Made by a program: the position numbers and the translations under genes. The notes beneath the pieces were generated by a model. It was not told the origin of the DNA. It worked only from the letters and a program-made list of their open reading frames with translations, and ran no database searches. DNA of 64,000 nt. It comes from Phreatobacter sp. Its GTDB lineage: Bacteria; Pseudomonadota; Alphaproteobacteria; Rhizobiales; Phreatobacteraceae. Positions within the stretch are counted from its first letter, which is position 1. The number at the start of each line of letters is the position of its first letter. The DNA lies in NCBI RefSeq assembly GCF_022843985.1, contig NZ_JALHMP010000004.1, forward strand, positions 1 through 64,000. Direction: 5' to 3'. Below are positions 36,257 through 45,658 of the stretch, piece by piece.

Positions 36257-37399
36257 TCAGCGGCGCAGCAGCCGCTTGGCCAGGGCCTTGCCACCGGCAA
36301 GGCCGCGGCGGCAGGCGATCGCCGCATGGTAGCGCCAGCCCGGGCGGCCTTCCTGGACGGCGATGAAGCGCGTCGCCAGGGCCATGCGCCCCGGCCAGAT
36401 GCGCTCGATCATCGGATGCCCGGGAATCGCACAGGAATCGACCAGTTCCACGCCAGGAATGGCGATGGCGGCCTGGCCGATCGCGTGGGACAGTAGAAGG
36501 CCGGGAGAATAGCGGGCGAAGGCCTCGTCATAGGTGGTCTTGAGGTACCAGGCCCGCGTGCCGGCCGACAGGACGAGCCCGGCGGCGATCGGCCTGTCGT
36601 CGAGCAGCAGCATGTCGATCCGGGCAGCGCCCGTCTCCGCAAGGCCGCCGACAGCGTCCTCGAAGAAGACCTGTGTCGCCGGATCGGTCGCCAGCGCCGT
36701 GCCGCGGCGGCCCTTCCAGCCCTCCGCCTCGAGCGCGAGGAAGGCGGCGATGGCCGCCGCCGGGTCGTGACCCGTCACCGTCGAGACGGCCACCAGGCGG
36801 CCGCGTTCACCGAGGCGGCGCGCCAGACGGCGATGCTCCTTGGACAGCGGCGGTGGAGGCGCCGTCAGCACTGCGCGGCGATGCGCATCGAGAACCTGCA
36901 TCCTGTGCCCGGCGGCCCGCGCGTCGAGCGCCGCGGCGAAGGGCCCCGCATCGAGGAGCGGCGCGTCGAGGGCGGCGATGCCCTCTTGTGCCAGAAAGGC
37001 GAAGAGCGCGGCGGCGACCACCGCGGCTTCGCCCGACCGCACCAGCGGCATGCCGTAGGGCGCATAATCGTGGGTCCAGAGCGTGAAGACCGTGCGGGCG
37101 AACCCGAGCCGCCCGGCGACCAGGCCGATGGGCTCACCGTCCCGCGACACCAGCAGGGCCCCGAGCCCACGCGGCGATGCAATGCCACGGGCCGCCAGGG
37201 CGAAGGCCGGGGCGAGGAACACGTTGGGCGCGGCGGCGGCTGCGAGGTCTTCCCATTCCGGCCGGATGGACGCCCAATCCATGGCCGGGACCCAGTCCGC
37301 GCTGACGGCGCCCATGCCGGCGGAGCCGAGGTCCGGCTGCAGCGGCGCCTCGATGGCCGCGACGGGGGGAGCCGCGAGGGTGTCGGGCGACGCCGTCAT
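36257..37399 (-). CDS. GNAT-fold (BioF2/CelD-like) N-acetyltransferase
   Basis: 380 residues. Two half-domains resembling the CelD/BioF2 acetyltransferase group: ARGIASPRGLGALLVSRDGEPIGLVAGRLGF near 70-100 and FFEDAVGGLAETGAARIDMLLLDDRPIAAGLVLSAGTRAWYLKTTYDEAFARYSPGLLLSHA near 250-312, the latter being the conserved acyl-CoA domain. Such proteins often act with exopolysaccharide machinery. The start overlaps the flippase stop (ATGA), so the two are translationally coupled, which supports a role in modifying an exported glycan. Acceptor unknown. Confidence 0.82.
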   Translation of the reverse strand: MTASPDTLAAPPVAAIEAPLQPDLGSAGMGAVSADWVPAMDWASIRPEWEDLAAAAAPNVFLAPAFALAARGIASPRGLGALLVSRDGEPIGLVAGRLGFARTVFTLWTHDYAPYGMPLVRSGEAAVVAAALFAFLAQEGIAALDAPLLDAGPFAAALDARAAGHRMQVLDAHRRAVLTAPPPPLSKEHRRLARRLGERGRLVAVSTVTGHDPAAAIAAFLALEAEGWKGRRGTALATDPATQVFFEDAVGGLAETGAARIDMLLLDDRPIAAGLVLSAGTRAWYLKTTYDEAFARYSPGLLLSHAIGQAAIAIPGVELVDSCAIPGHPMIERIWPGRMALATRFIAVQEGRPGWRYHAAIACRRGLAGGKALAKRLLRR

Positions 37400-38787
37400 G
37401 CGACAGCCGGCTTGGCCCAGAACCGGGCGGAGAGACCGAGGCGCGCGGTGGTGACCCAGATCAGCAGCACCGATTCGAGCGTCAGCGCCACGGCGGTGGC
37501 GATGGCCGCGCCCATCATGCCGAGGGGCGGGATCAGCAGGAGACACAGGATGACGGCCACGGCGAAGGCGACGCCGTAAATGAGCGCACAGGCCGTCTGA
37601 TGGCCCGACATGGTGAGGAGGCGTTCCACCGGGCCGACCGCCGCGCGCGCCAGCAGGCCGACGGAGACCACGAACATCGCCGGATAGCCCTTCACGTAAT
37701 CCGGACCGAACATCATCAGGAACGGCTTGCCCAGAGCCAGGATCAGGATCGTCGCCGCGAGCGAGGGGAAGAAGGTCCAGCGGATGGAGGCGCGCAGGAA
37801 ATCCGCGAGCTTCTGCCGGTCGCCGGCGACGTGATACTCGCTGAACCGGTGCGCCGCCGCCGCGGCCACGGCGAAATAGACGAAAGCGACCAGCGCCAGG
37901 GTCTTCACCGCCGCCCAGTAGACGGCGACCTCCTCGGGGCCGCGCAGATATTTGAGCAGAATGACGTCGGTATAGGTGAGGGCGAGATAGAAGGTCTCGA
38001 CCAGGAAGATGGGCAGGCTGGTCTTCAGCCAGAACATCGGCTCGGCCCGGCCCGGTCCGGCAGCCACCTTCACCGCGAGGCGCCGGTTGAGCAGCACGAA
38101 CTGGATCATGGCGGCCAGCCACGTCGCCACCACGGCGCAGGCCATGGCCGTCACCGCCGTGCTGGCGAAGCCGGCGACATGGCCGGCGGCCATGCAGCCG
38201 AGCAGGATGACGGGACGGATGAGATAGGGGGGGCCGAGGGCGAGGTCGGTCCAGTTCCACGACCGGGCGATGCCGTCCTGGATGTCGGTGAGGACGAACA
38301 TCGGCAGGCAGAGCGCCGCCAGCGCCAGCGGCATGACCATGGCGCCGGTGAGCAGATGCCCGAATTGCCAGAGGATCACGAGGCCGATGACAGCCACCGC
38401 GGTGGCGATGATGACGCCGAGGCGACGACCGCCGCCGAGGAAGCCCCTGAGACCGTCCTGGTCGCCGCGCTCGGCATAGACGGGCACGAAACGCTGGGCG
38501 GCCGAGGCGAAGCCGGCATTGGCCAGATGCCCGATCAGCAGCACCCAGACCCAGACCGAGACATAGATGCCGAATTCCGAGCCGCCCATCCAGCGGGCCA
38601 TCAGCACCTGGCTGACATAGGCGATGCCGGCGCTGAGGACGCGAATCAGAAAGGCCGCGCCGGCCATGCGCTGGGCGATGGATGCATCGGAACGGTCCAG
38701 GAGAAACGAGCGGACGCGCGCGGTGATCCCGGCGGGCGACAGCAGCGTCTTGGCGCCGCGCCCCATCTGCGCTTCTTCCGAACCCAT
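37396..38787 (-). CDS. Oligosaccharide flippase (Wzx-like, MOP superfamily)
   Basis: About 463 residues with 12-14 hydrophobic helices. The N-terminal AGAAFLIRVLSAGIAYVSQVLMARWMGGSEFGIYVSVWVWVLL is typical of polysaccharide-repeat flippases that move undecaprenyl-linked glycans across the inner membrane. Central YLALTYTDVILLKYLRGPEEVAVYWAAVKT fits the family. Start could be ATG 38787 or ATG 38763 (MGRGAKTL), the latter with GGAAGAAG upstream. Pairs with the overlapping GNAT gene; no glycosyltransferases are in the immediate surroundings. Confidence 0.86.
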   Translation of the reverse strand: MGSEEAQMGRGAKTLLSPAGITARVRSFLLDRSDASIAQRMAGAAFLIRVLSAGIAYVSQVLMARWMGGSEFGIYVSVWVWVLLIGHLANAGFASAAQRFVPVYAERGDQDGLRGFLGGGRRLGVIIATAVAVIGLVILWQFGHLLTGAMVMPLALAALCLPMFVLTDIQDGIARSWNWTDLALGPPYLIRPVILLGCMAAGHVAGFASTAVTAMACAVVATWLAAMIQFVLLNRRLAVKVAAGPGRAEPMFWLKTSLPIFLVETFYLALTYTDVILLKYLRGPEEVAVYWAAVKTLALVAFVYFAVAAAAAHRFSEYHVAGDRQKLADFLRASIRWTFFPSLAATILILALGKPFLMMFGPDYVKGYPAMFVVSVGLLARAAVGPVERLLTMSGHQTACALIYGVAFAVAVILCLLLIPPLGMMGAAIATAVALTLESVLLIWVTTARLGLSARFWAKPAVA

Positions 38788-38910
38788 CACCGACAAGGCG
38801 GATGTCCCTGATGACGCATCGGTACGATGATCCGATCACGAATATCGAGGCATAAGGGATGGGCGCTTAAGAAACGGTTCGACCAGCGCAACCGCCGGCA
38901 ATGGCGCAGG

Positions 38911-38941
38911 AAAGAGGCCGGCCACGGGAGCAGCCGGCCTC
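38911..38941 (-). terminator. Intrinsic terminator of the parvulin gene
   Basis: Stem GAGGCCGGC / GCCGGCCTC with a 10-base loop, followed on the minus strand by TTT. It begins 24 bases after the stop codon at 38965. Confidence 0.75.
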
Positions 38942-38964
38942 GTCACATCGGTGGTGGATGAGGA

Positions 38965-39879
38965 TCAGGGCCGCGGCGTTGCCGGGGCAGCGGGCCGCGC
39001 CGGCGCCGGCGCCGGCACGAAGCGCTCGACCTGGGCTTCCGAACGCAGGCGCTGGACAAGATCAGCCTGGACGCGGCGGGTCAGGAAGTCCTCGATCTGC
39101 CCGCGCACCTGTTCGAAAGTCGGGATCGGCCGCTGGCGGCGCTCCTCGACCTTGATGATGTGCCAGCCGAACTGCGACTTGACCGGCGCCGCGGACAGTT
39201 GCCCGGCCTGCATGGCGAAGGCGGCATCGGCGAATTCGGGGACCATCTGGCCCTTGGTGAAGAAGCCGAGGTCGCCGCCATTGCGCGCACCGCCCGGATC
39301 CTTGGACTTTTCCTTGGCGATGGCCTCGAAATCGCCGCCGCCACGGATCTGGGCGATCAGCGCCTTGGCCTCCTCCTCGGTCTCGACCAGGATATGGCGG
39401 GCGCGAACCTCCTCCTCGGGCGTGATGCGGGCGCGCTGCTCGTCATAGATCTTGCGCATCTCCTCTTCCGTGACGCGGGCGCGCGTCTCGGTGTTGAGCA
39501 GGGTCTCGACCAGCAGCTTGTTGCGGTAATAGGTCATCTTCCGCGCGAAATCAGGACCGTCCTGGATGTTGCGCTGCTCGGCCGCCTTGGCGGCGAGGGT
39601 CAGGTCGATGACAAAGCTGAGCAGATAGTCGCGCTTCTGTTCGGGATTCATCTGGGCGGTGGTCTGCCCGCCGATATCCTCTTCGGCCGCATCCAGATCG
39701 GCCTGGCGGATCTCGACGCCCTGGACGCGGGCGAGAATGCCATCGGCGGGTGTCTGCAGCGCCGGCGGGGTGGCCGGCTGGGCCGCGGCGGGCGGGGTGG
39801 CCGGCGGTGTCTGGGCGGCCAGCGGCCCGGCAAGCGCTGCGGTCATGGCGGCCAGGGACAGGAACATGCGGACGGTCAT
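38965..39879 (-). CDS. Periplasmic peptidyl-prolyl cis-trans isomerase (parvulin, SurA/PpiC-like)
   Basis: 304 residues with an N-terminal signal peptide (MTVRMFLSLAAMTAALAGPLAAQ), a Pro/Ala-rich linker, helical SurA_N-like chaperone part (about 45-140) and one parvulin domain (about 145-245): RARHILVETEEEAKALIAQIRGGGDFEAIAKEKSKDPGG and GDLGFFTKGQMVPEFADAAFAM. It helps fold exported and outer-membrane proteins. The Pro/Ala-rich C-terminal tail is low complexity. The ATG at 39879 gives the signal peptide; longer frames upstream are not signal-like. Divergent from secA, an arrangement common in rhizobia. Confidence 0.92.
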   Translation of the reverse strand: MTVRMFLSLAAMTAALAGPLAAQTPPATPPAAAQPATPPALQTPADGILARVQGVEIRQADLDAAEEDIGGQTTAQMNPEQKRDYLLSFVIDLTLAAKAAEQRNIQDGPDFARKMTYYRNKLLVETLLNTETRARVTEEEMRKIYDEQRARITPEEEVRARHILVETEEEAKALIAQIRGGGDFEAIAKEKSKDPGGARNGGDLGFFTKGQMVPEFADAAFAMQAGQLSAAPVKSQFGWHIIKVEERRQRPIPTFEQVRGQIEDFLTRRVQADLVQRLRSEAQVERFVPAPAPARPAAPATPRP

Positions 39880-40032
39880 GGCAGGATCGAGCCTTTTGTC
39901 ACGGGAATGCGTGCTTGACGGGCACGTGTGGCGCTTTGAAGGACGGCGGTGCGACAGCACCGGGCGGAAGACGCGTGCACAACTCCTGACGGGTCTCGCC
40001 TGTCGTGGCAGCAATGCCCGTTTCGGCTTGAA

Positions 40033-40061
40033 TTGACAACCCTTGGTACCGTCCATATCTG
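40033..40061 (+). promoter_or_regulatory. Predicted sigma-70 promoter of secA
   Basis: TTGACA (40033-40038), 17 bases, TATCTG (40056-40061). This gives secA a leader of about 190 bases. Confidence 0.55.
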
Positions 40062-40185
40062 TCGCGGGTCGCTGGACTGCTGCGGATTTCCGCGCGTCCG
40101 TCGACCACATCCCACCGGGATCAGAGGATGGGGCGCACGGGGCGCTCCGCCCCCCGCCTAGTGGGGCTGAAGGGCTTGCGTGAAC

Positions 40186-40220
40186 CATCGGAACGGTCGG
40201 TGCGACCAACGGTTCCGATG
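40186..40220 (+). promoter_or_regulatory. Long hairpin in the secA leader
   Basis: CATCGGAAC (40186-40194) pairs with GTTCCGATG (40212-40220), and the inner GGTCG/CGACC extends the stem, ending 36 bases before the ATG. No U tract follows, so it is not a terminator. The rest of the 377-bp parvulin-secA gap shows no gene. Confidence 0.55.
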
Positions 40221-40256
40221 ACTCTCTCCTCCCCCGCCCCAAGTGAAGGAACGCAC

Positions 40257-43049
40257 ATGCTCGGCGCGCTCGCCCGCAGGATCTTCGGTAACGGCAACGA
40301 TCGCCGCATCAAGGGATACCGCCCGCGGATCGATGCCATCAACGCGCTGGAGCCCGAACTGGCCGCGCTGTCGGACGAGGCGCTGCGCGCCCGCACCGAC
40401 GCGTTCAGGGCCCAGCTGGCCGCCGGCAAGACCCTCGACGACCTGCTGGTCCCCGCCTTCGCCACGGTGCGCGAGGCGGCCAAGCGGGTGCTCGGACAGC
40501 GCCATTACGACGTCCAGATGATCGGCGGCATCGTGCTCCACGAGGGCGCCATCGCCGAGATGAAGACCGGCGAGGGCAAGACGCTCGTCGCCACCCTCGC
40601 CGTCTATCTCAACGCGCTCGCCGGCAAGGGCGTCCACGTCGTCACCGTCAACGACTATCTCGCCAAGCGCGACGCCGAGTGGATGGGCAAGGTCTACGGC
40701 TTCCTCGGCATGACCACCGGCACCATCGTCCACGGGATGGACGACCAGCAGCGCCACGACGCCTATGCCTGCGACATCACCTACGGCACCAACAACGAAT
40801 ACGGCTTCGACTATCTGCGCGACAACATGAAGTACTCGGTGCAGGAGATGGTCCAGCGCGGCCATTTCTACGCCATCGTCGACGAGGTCGATTCGATCCT
40901 CATCGACGAGGCGCGCACGCCGCTGATCATTTCCGGCCCGCTCGACGACCGCTCCGACTTCTACGCCACGATCGACCGCTTCATCCCCGTCCTGAACAAG
41001 GAGGATTACGAGGTCGACGAGAAGCAGCGCACCGCCTCCCTCACCGAGAGCGGCAATGAGAAGATGGAGAAGGCCCTGGTCGAGGCCGGCTATGTCAAGG
41101 GCGACCTCTACGACGTCGAGAACGTCTCCACCGTCCACCATGTCAGCCAGGCGCTGAAGGCCCACAAGCTGTTCCAGCGCGACAAGGACTACATCGTCCG
41201 CAACGGCGAGGTGGTCATCATCGACGAGTTCACCGGCCGCATGATGCCGGGCCGCCGCTATTCCGAGGGTCTCCACCAGGCCCTCGAGGCCAAGGAGCGT
41301 GTCCAGGTCCAGCCGGAGAACCAGACGCTGGCCTCCATCACCTTCCAGAACTATTTCCGCATGTACGGCAAGCTCGCCGGCATGACCGGCACGGCCCTCA
41401 CCGAAGCCGACGAGTTCATGGACATCTACAAGCTGAAGGTGGTCGAGATTCCGACCAACCGCGGCATCGCCCGCCTCGACGAGGACGACGAGGTCTACAA
41501 GACCGTCCAGGACAAGTATCAGGCGATCATCACCGAGGTCGAGGCCGCCCGCACCAAGGGCCAGCCGGTGCTCGTCGGCACGACCTCCATCGAGAAGTCC
41601 GAGACGCTGGCGGAAATGCTGAAACAAGCGGGCTTCAAACAGGTCGATCTGGAGGACCCCGCCGCCTTCGCACCGCTCTACGACGGCGACCAGGGCACGC
41701 CGGGCGAGCGCGTCTTCGCCGTGCTCAATGCCCGCTATCACGAGCAGGAGGCCTTCATCGTCTCCCAGGCGGGCGTTCCCGGCGCCATCACCATCGCCAC
41801 CAACATGGCGGGACGCGGCACCGACATCCAGCTCGGCGGCAATGCCGACATGCGCATCTCCGTCGAGCTCGCCGCGCTCGAGGACGGGCCGGACAAGCAG
41901 GAGAAGGCCGAGGCCATCCGCCGCCAGGTCGGCGAGCTCAAGCAGCGCGCCCTCAAGGCCGGCGGCCTCTACATCATGGGCACGGAGCGCCACGAGAGCC
42001 GGCGCATCGACAACCAGCTGCGCGGCCGTTCCGGCCGCCAGGGCGATCCCGGCCGTTCGAAATTCTACCTCTCCCTGCAGGACGACCTGATGCGCATCTT
42101 CGGGTCGGACCGCATGGAGGGCATGCTGACAAAGCTGGGGCTCAAGGAGGGCGAGGCCATCGTCCATCCCTGGATCAACCGGGCGCTGGAGAAGGCCCAG
42201 CAGAAGGTCGAGGCCCGCAACTTCGACCTGCGCAAGAACGTCCTCAAATACGACGATGTCGCCAACGACCAGCGCAAGGTCATCTTCGAGCAGCGCATCG
42301 ACCTGATGAGCCAGCAGGATCTCTCCGAGATGACGCGCGACATGCGTCATGGCGTGATCGAGACCCTCGTCCACACCTATATCCCGCCGGACGCCTATGC
42401 CGAGCAGTGGAACACCGCCACGCTCAAGGAGGAGATCTACCGCGTCCTCAACCTCGACCTGCCGATCCCGGACTGGGCGAAGGAAGAGGGCATCGCCGAC
42501 GAGGAGGTGATCGAGCGCATCACCAAGGCGGCCGACGAGATGATGGCCTCCAAGGCCGCCCGCTTCGGCCCCGACATCATGCGCCAGATCGAGAAGGCGG
42601 TGGTGATGCAGGTGCTCGACCACCTGTGGCGCGAGCATATCGTCCAGCTCGACCACCTGCGCCAGGTCGTCGGCCTGCGCGGCTATGCCCAGCGCGACCC
42701 GCTCAACGAGTTCAAGTCGGAGGCCTTCCAGCTCTTCGAGGGCCTGATGGCCAAGCTGCGCGAGATGACCACCCAGCAATTGGCGCTGGTCGAGCTGCAG
42801 GAGCCGCCGCCGATGCCGGAGCTGCCGCCGATGACGGCGCACCATATCGACCCGATGACGGGGATGGACGAGTTCGCCCAGATGGGCGCCGCCTCCGGCG
42901 GATCCTTCCAGTCCTCCGCGGGCGGCGGCTCGCAGGTCGCCGAACGCAACCCGAACGATCCCGGCACCTGGGGCAAGGTCGGCCGCAACGATCCCTGCCC
43001 CTGCGGTTCGGGCAAGAAGTACAAGCATTGCCACGGGCAATATGTGTGA
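40257..43049 (+). CDS. secA: Preprotein translocase ATPase SecA
   Basis: 930 residues, full length. Drives unfolded preproteins through SecYEG with ATP. N-terminal [23 protein letters not shown], Walker A in [14 protein letters not shown] (about residues 101-114), Walker B region [20 protein letters not shown] (about 207-226), preprotein cross-linking domain (about 230-370), motif [16 protein letters not shown]-like segment written [14 protein letters not shown], helical scaffold/wing domains, flexible linker, and a C-terminal zinc motif [16 protein letters not shown] for SecB/SecY contact. The ATG at 40257 follows AAGTGAAGGA. Longer upstream frame is not conserved. Confidence 0.98.
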   Translation: MLGALARRIFGNGNDRRIKGYRPRIDAINALEPELAALSDEALRARTDAFRAQLAAGKTLDDLLVPAFATVREAAKRVLGQRHYDVQMIGGIVLHEGAIAEMKTGEGKTLVATLAVYLNALAGKGVHVVTVNDYLAKRDAEWMGKVYGFLGMTTGTIVHGMDDQQRHDAYACDITYGTNNEYGFDYLRDNMKYSVQEMVQRGHFYAIVDEVDSILIDEARTPLIISGPLDDRSDFYATIDRFIPVLNKEDYEVDEKQRTASLTESGNEKMEKALVEAGYVKGDLYDVENVSTVHHVSQALKAHKLFQRDKDYIVRNGEVVIIDEFTGRMMPGRRYSEGLHQALEAKERVQVQPENQTLASITFQNYFRMYGKLAGMTGTALTEADEFMDIYKLKVVEIPTNRGIARLDEDDEVYKTVQDKYQAIITEVEAARTKGQPVLVGTTSIEKSETLAEMLKQAGFKQVDLEDPAAFAPLYDGDQGTPGERVFAVLNARYHEQEAFIVSQAGVPGAITIATNMAGRGTDIQLGGNADMRISVELAALEDGPDKQEKAEAIRRQVGELKQRALKAGGLYIMGTERHESRRIDNQLRGRSGRQGDPGRSKFYLSLQDDLMRIFGSDRMEGMLTKLGLKEGEAIVHPWINRALEKAQQKVEARNFDLRKNVLKYDDVANDQRKVIFEQRIDLMSQQDLSEMTRDMRHGVIETLVHTYIPPDAYAEQWNTATLKEEIYRVLNLDLPIPDWAKEEGIADEEVIERITKAADEMMASKAARFGPDIMRQIEKAVVMQVLDHLWREHIVQLDHLRQVVGLRGYAQRDPLNEFKSEAFQLFEGLMAKLREMTTQQLALVELQEPPPMPELPPMTAHHIDPMTGMDEFAQMGAASGGSFQSSAGGGSQVAERNPNDPGTWGKVGRNDPCPCGSGKKYKHCHGQYV

Positions 43050-43127
43050 GACGGGAGGGCGCCGTCCGCGGCGCTCGTCCACCCGGGGCGATCCCGCCGA
43101 AAGCCGCTGCGCGGCGCGACGGACGCC

Positions 43128-43156
43128 TTGACCGGAATGCCGGCGCGCCCTAAAAG
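43128..43156 (+). promoter_or_regulatory. Predicted promoter of tRNA-Ala
   Basis: TTGACC (43128-43133), 17 bases, TAAAAG (43151-43156), with transcription expected a few bases before the mature 5' end at 43171. Confidence 0.55.
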
Positions 43157-43170
43157 GCGCGCTCGCGGGC

Positions 43171-43246
43171 GGGGCTGTAGCTCAGATGGGAGAGCGCTGC
43201 AATCGCACTGCAGAGGTCGGGGGTTCGAATCCCCCTAGCTCCACCA
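43171..43246 (+). tRNA. tRNA-Ala, anticodon CGC
   Basis: Complete 76-base cloverleaf: acceptor GGGGCTG/TAGCTCC with two G-U pairs, D stem GCTC/GAGC, anticodon stem CTGCA/TGCAG with loop ATCGCAC (anticodon CGC, codon GCG), T stem GGGGG/CCCCC with TTCGAAT, encoded CCA end. Confidence 0.97.
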
Positions 43247-43385
43247 GCCCGCTGTCCTGACATTGTCGACGCTTAGTACGGGCCTGCCGGCTTCCGGCGG
43301 AACACCCATTGCCCCTTTGCACCGCAGCATGAACCGGAGGGCACCTGCCGTTCGTATCCCCTGCTCTGCATCGGGGATGGGAACC

Positions 43386-43799
43386 ATGACGTTCTTTTCG
43401 GGCTATCTGGCCGCGCTGATCGTCTTCGGCATCCTCGACGCACTCTGGCTGTCGACCATGGCCCGGCGGCTCTACCGGCCGACCCTCGGCAGCCTGCTCC
43501 TTGACAATCTGCGCTGGGCGCCGGCCGTCATCTTCTATTTTCTCTTCCCCCTCGGCGTGGTGCATTTCGCCGTCATGCCGGCCTATGCCGCCGAGTCCCT
43601 GACCCTGGCGCTGGTCAATGGCGCCTTCATCGGGCTCCTGGCCTATGCGACCTATGACCTGACCAATTACGCCACGCTGCGCGTCTGGACGCTCACCCTC
43701 ACCCTCGTCGACATCGCCTATGGCACGGTCGCAACCGCCCTCGTCGCGGGCGGGGCCTTTGGCGCCCTGCGGTTTCTCGCCTCGGCCGGCTGGCTCTAG
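43386..43799 (+). CDS. DUF2177 family membrane protein
   Basis: 137 residues with four hydrophobic segments. Motifs of DUF2177: LDALWLSTMARRLYRPTLGSLL (about residues 16-37) and GLLAYATYDLTNYATLRVWTLTLTLVDIAYGTV (about 80-112). Function unknown; members often lie beside CFA, DUF1295 and ECF sigma genes, as here, though it is read in the opposite direction and converges on the CFA gene. Start could be 43377 (MGTMTFF) or 43386; I use 43386. Confidence 0.85.
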   Translation: MTFFSGYLAALIVFGILDALWLSTMARRLYRPTLGSLLLDNLRWAPAVIFYFLFPLGVVHFAVMPAYAAESLTLALVNGAFIGLLAYATYDLTNYATLRVWTLTLTLVDIAYGTVATALVAGGAFGALRFLASAGWL

Positions 43800-43818
43800 G
43801 CGCCGGCCCCGGCCGGGA

Positions 43819-44844
43819 TCAGCGGGCCAGTTTCAGTCGGTAATGGCTGACGCCCCAGCTGTCGCCGCCGGCATGGCCGAACAGGCCGCTGGTGGCGAGG
43901 AAGAAGAGCCGCCAGCGCCGGCGCCACAGCGCCAGCTGCGCGGGCCCGTAGACGGCGCTGAGGATGGGGTCGACCTCGCCGATCCGCGCGTCGAACAGGG
44001 CGAGCCAGTCATCGGCCGTGCGGCGGTAATGCTCGCCGCTCCAGCGCCATTCCTCCTCGACGGTGAAGAGATCGCCGAACTGGCGGATCAGGCCGTGGCC
44101 CGGCATCAGCCCGCCGGTGAAGAAGTGCTGGGCGATCCAGTCGGTCTTGTCCGCCGCGTCGAAGCGGTAGGACCCGGTCCGGTGGGTGAAGACGTGAATG
44201 AACAGACGCCCGTCCGGCTCCAGCCAGGAGGTGGCGCGCTCCAGGAGGGCGCGCCAATTGGCCATGTGCTCGAACATCTCCACCGAGACGATGCGGTCGA
44301 AGCGGCCCTCGGCCGAGAAGACGTTCATGTCGGCGGTCACGATGGCGAGATTGGTGATCCCTTGCCGGGCGGCCTCGGCCTCGATGAACCGGCGCTGCCC
44401 GTTGGAATTCGACACCGCGGTGATCGTCGCTCCGGGAAAGCGGCGGGCCATGGCGAGTGACAGGGATCCCCAGCCGCAGCCGAGTTCGAGGATTCGCTGG
44501 CCATCGGCGAGGCCGGCATGGTCGATGGTCAGGTCGAGCGCCCGCGTCTCCGCCTCGGCCAGGGTCGTCTGCGGCCCGTCATAGAAGCAGGAGGAATATT
44601 TCCGCTGGGGACCGAGCACCCGGACGAAGAATTCGGCCGGCAACTCGTAATGCTGCGCATTGGCTTCGTCCGTGTGCATCGCCACGGGGAAATCCGTCAT
44701 CGCAGAGGCGAATGCCGCCTCATCGGACGCGCTGTGACCGGCGAGCCGGGCATCCGTCCGGCCGACGAGCCAGGCGATGGCGGCACGCGTGAGGGCATCG
44801 GGAACGGGGGTCCGTTCCCCCCAGGAGATCAGGGCAGCGATCAC
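43819..44844 (-). CDS. Cyclopropane-fatty-acyl-phospholipid synthase family methyltransferase
   Basis: 341-residue SAM-dependent methyltransferase of the CFA family, which modifies double bonds of membrane phospholipid acyl chains. QHYELPAEFFVRVLGPQRKYSSCFY (about 64-88) is the family lead-in, ILELGCGWGSLSLAMARRFPGATITAVS (about 118-145) binds SAM, VSVEMFEHMANWRALLERA (about 187-205) follows, and SYRFDAADKTDWIAQHFFTGGLMP (about 225-248) matches the lipid-site region. It is shorter than canonical CfaA. It lies in the sigma-E/ChrR operon, 4 bp after the DUF1295 gene, so it is probably a photo-oxidative stress lipid methylase; exact product unknown. Confidence 0.88.
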   Translation of the reverse strand: MIAALISWGERTPVPDALTRAAIAWLVGRTDARLAGHSASDEAAFASAMTDFPVAMHTDEANAQHYELPAEFFVRVLGPQRKYSSCFYDGPQTTLAEAETRALDLTIDHAGLADGQRILELGCGWGSLSLAMARRFPGATITAVSNSNGQRRFIEAEAARQGITNLAIVTADMNVFSAEGRFDRIVSVEMFEHMANWRALLERATSWLEPDGRLFIHVFTHRTGSYRFDAADKTDWIAQHFFTGGLMPGHGLIRQFGDLFTVEEEWRWSGEHYRRTADDWLALFDARIGEVDPILSAVYGPAQLALWRRRWRLFFLATSGLFGHAGGDSWGVSHYRLKLAR

Positions 44845-44848
44845 GGTG

Positions 44849-45658
44849 TCAGGCTCCGGTCCGGCCGGGCGGCCAGGGGATGAAGGCGCTGGTCCGCGCC
44901 TGATAGGCGGCGAAGACCGCTCCGTGCTTGCGCAACATGTGGTCCTCGAGCGGGGGAATGCCGGAGATGCGGGTCAGCAGCAGGGTCATGAAGGCCGGCG
45001 CGAGCAGGGCGAACCAGCCGAAGGGATAGCCGCTCCAGGCCAGGGCCATGACCGCATAGGAAGCCCAGAGCACGCATTCGAAGAAATAGTTGGGGTGGCG
45101 GGAATAGCGCCACAGACCGACGTCGCAGATGGGCCCGCGCTTGGCCTTGTCGGCGACGAAGCTGGCAAGCTGGCGGTCGGCAATGGCGCCGCCGGCCCAG
45201 CCCGCGATGAAGACGAGGAGGCCGAGCCCGTCCTGCCAGCCGAGCGGCTCGGGCCGGTGGGCGGCGAGAACGATGCCGAGGCCAAGCGGCACGCTCGCGG
45301 CGGCCTGGATCTGCAGGAAGCGGAACATCTGCCAGGACGCATCCGCGCCCCAGTCCTGCCGCAGCTTGGCATAGCGCGCATCGTCAGTGATGCCGCGCGT
45401 GCGGCCGGCAATGTGGAGGCCGAGCCGCAGCGCCCAGGCGAGTGCCAGGGCCGCGACCATGAGACGGCGCTCCAGCGGCCCCTCGCCGAAGGGCAGGAGG
45501 GCTGCAGCGACGGCGGTGATACCGACGCCAAAGGTCCAGGTGACGTCGATCCAGCCGGAATTGCCCGTCCGTTTCTCGATCAGCCAGGCCCCCGCCATGA
45601 TCACGCTCATGGCGGCGACGAAGAAGACCAGGGCCGCGAGGAAGCTCAGCCCCGTCAC
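44849..45658 (-). CDS. DUF1295 family membrane protein (steroid reductase-like)
   Basis: About 269 residues with six or so helices. DUF1295 belongs to the 5-alpha-reductase/isoprenylcysteine methyltransferase-like fold. Motifs: EKRTGNSGWIDVTWTFGVG (about residues 28-46), RLGLHIAGRTRGITDDARYAKLRQDWG, and LWRYSRHPNYFFECVLW (about 180-196), ending with GIPPLEDHMLRKHGAVFAAYQ. A GTG start at 45658 overlaps the chrR stop (GTGA), which fits a coupled operon. It probably reduces or modifies a lipid double bond; this is inferred from fold and neighbours. Confidence 0.87.
   Translation of the reverse strand: MTGLSFLAALVFFVAAMSVIMAGAWLIEKRTGNSGWIDVTWTFGVGITAVAAALLPFGEGPLERRLMVAALALAWALRLGLHIAGRTRGITDDARYAKLRQDWGADASWQMFRFLQIQAAASVPLGLGIVLAAHRPEPLGWQDGLGLLVFIAGWAGGAIADRQLASFVADKAKRGPICDVGLWRYSRHPNYFFECVLWASYAVMALAWSGYPFGWFALLAPAFMTLLLTRISGIPPLEDHMLRKHGAVFAAYQARTSAFIPWPPGRTGA

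Noticed and set aside
38825-38855. TGATCC followed by TAAGG on the plus strand
   Set aside because: Spacing is one base too long, and no plus-strand gene follows.
43330-43359. Possible third sigma-E promoter (TGAACC, 18 bases, GTATC) before the DUF2177 gene
   Set aside because: The -10 block does not match TAAAG and the start codon is uncertain, so the match could be chance.
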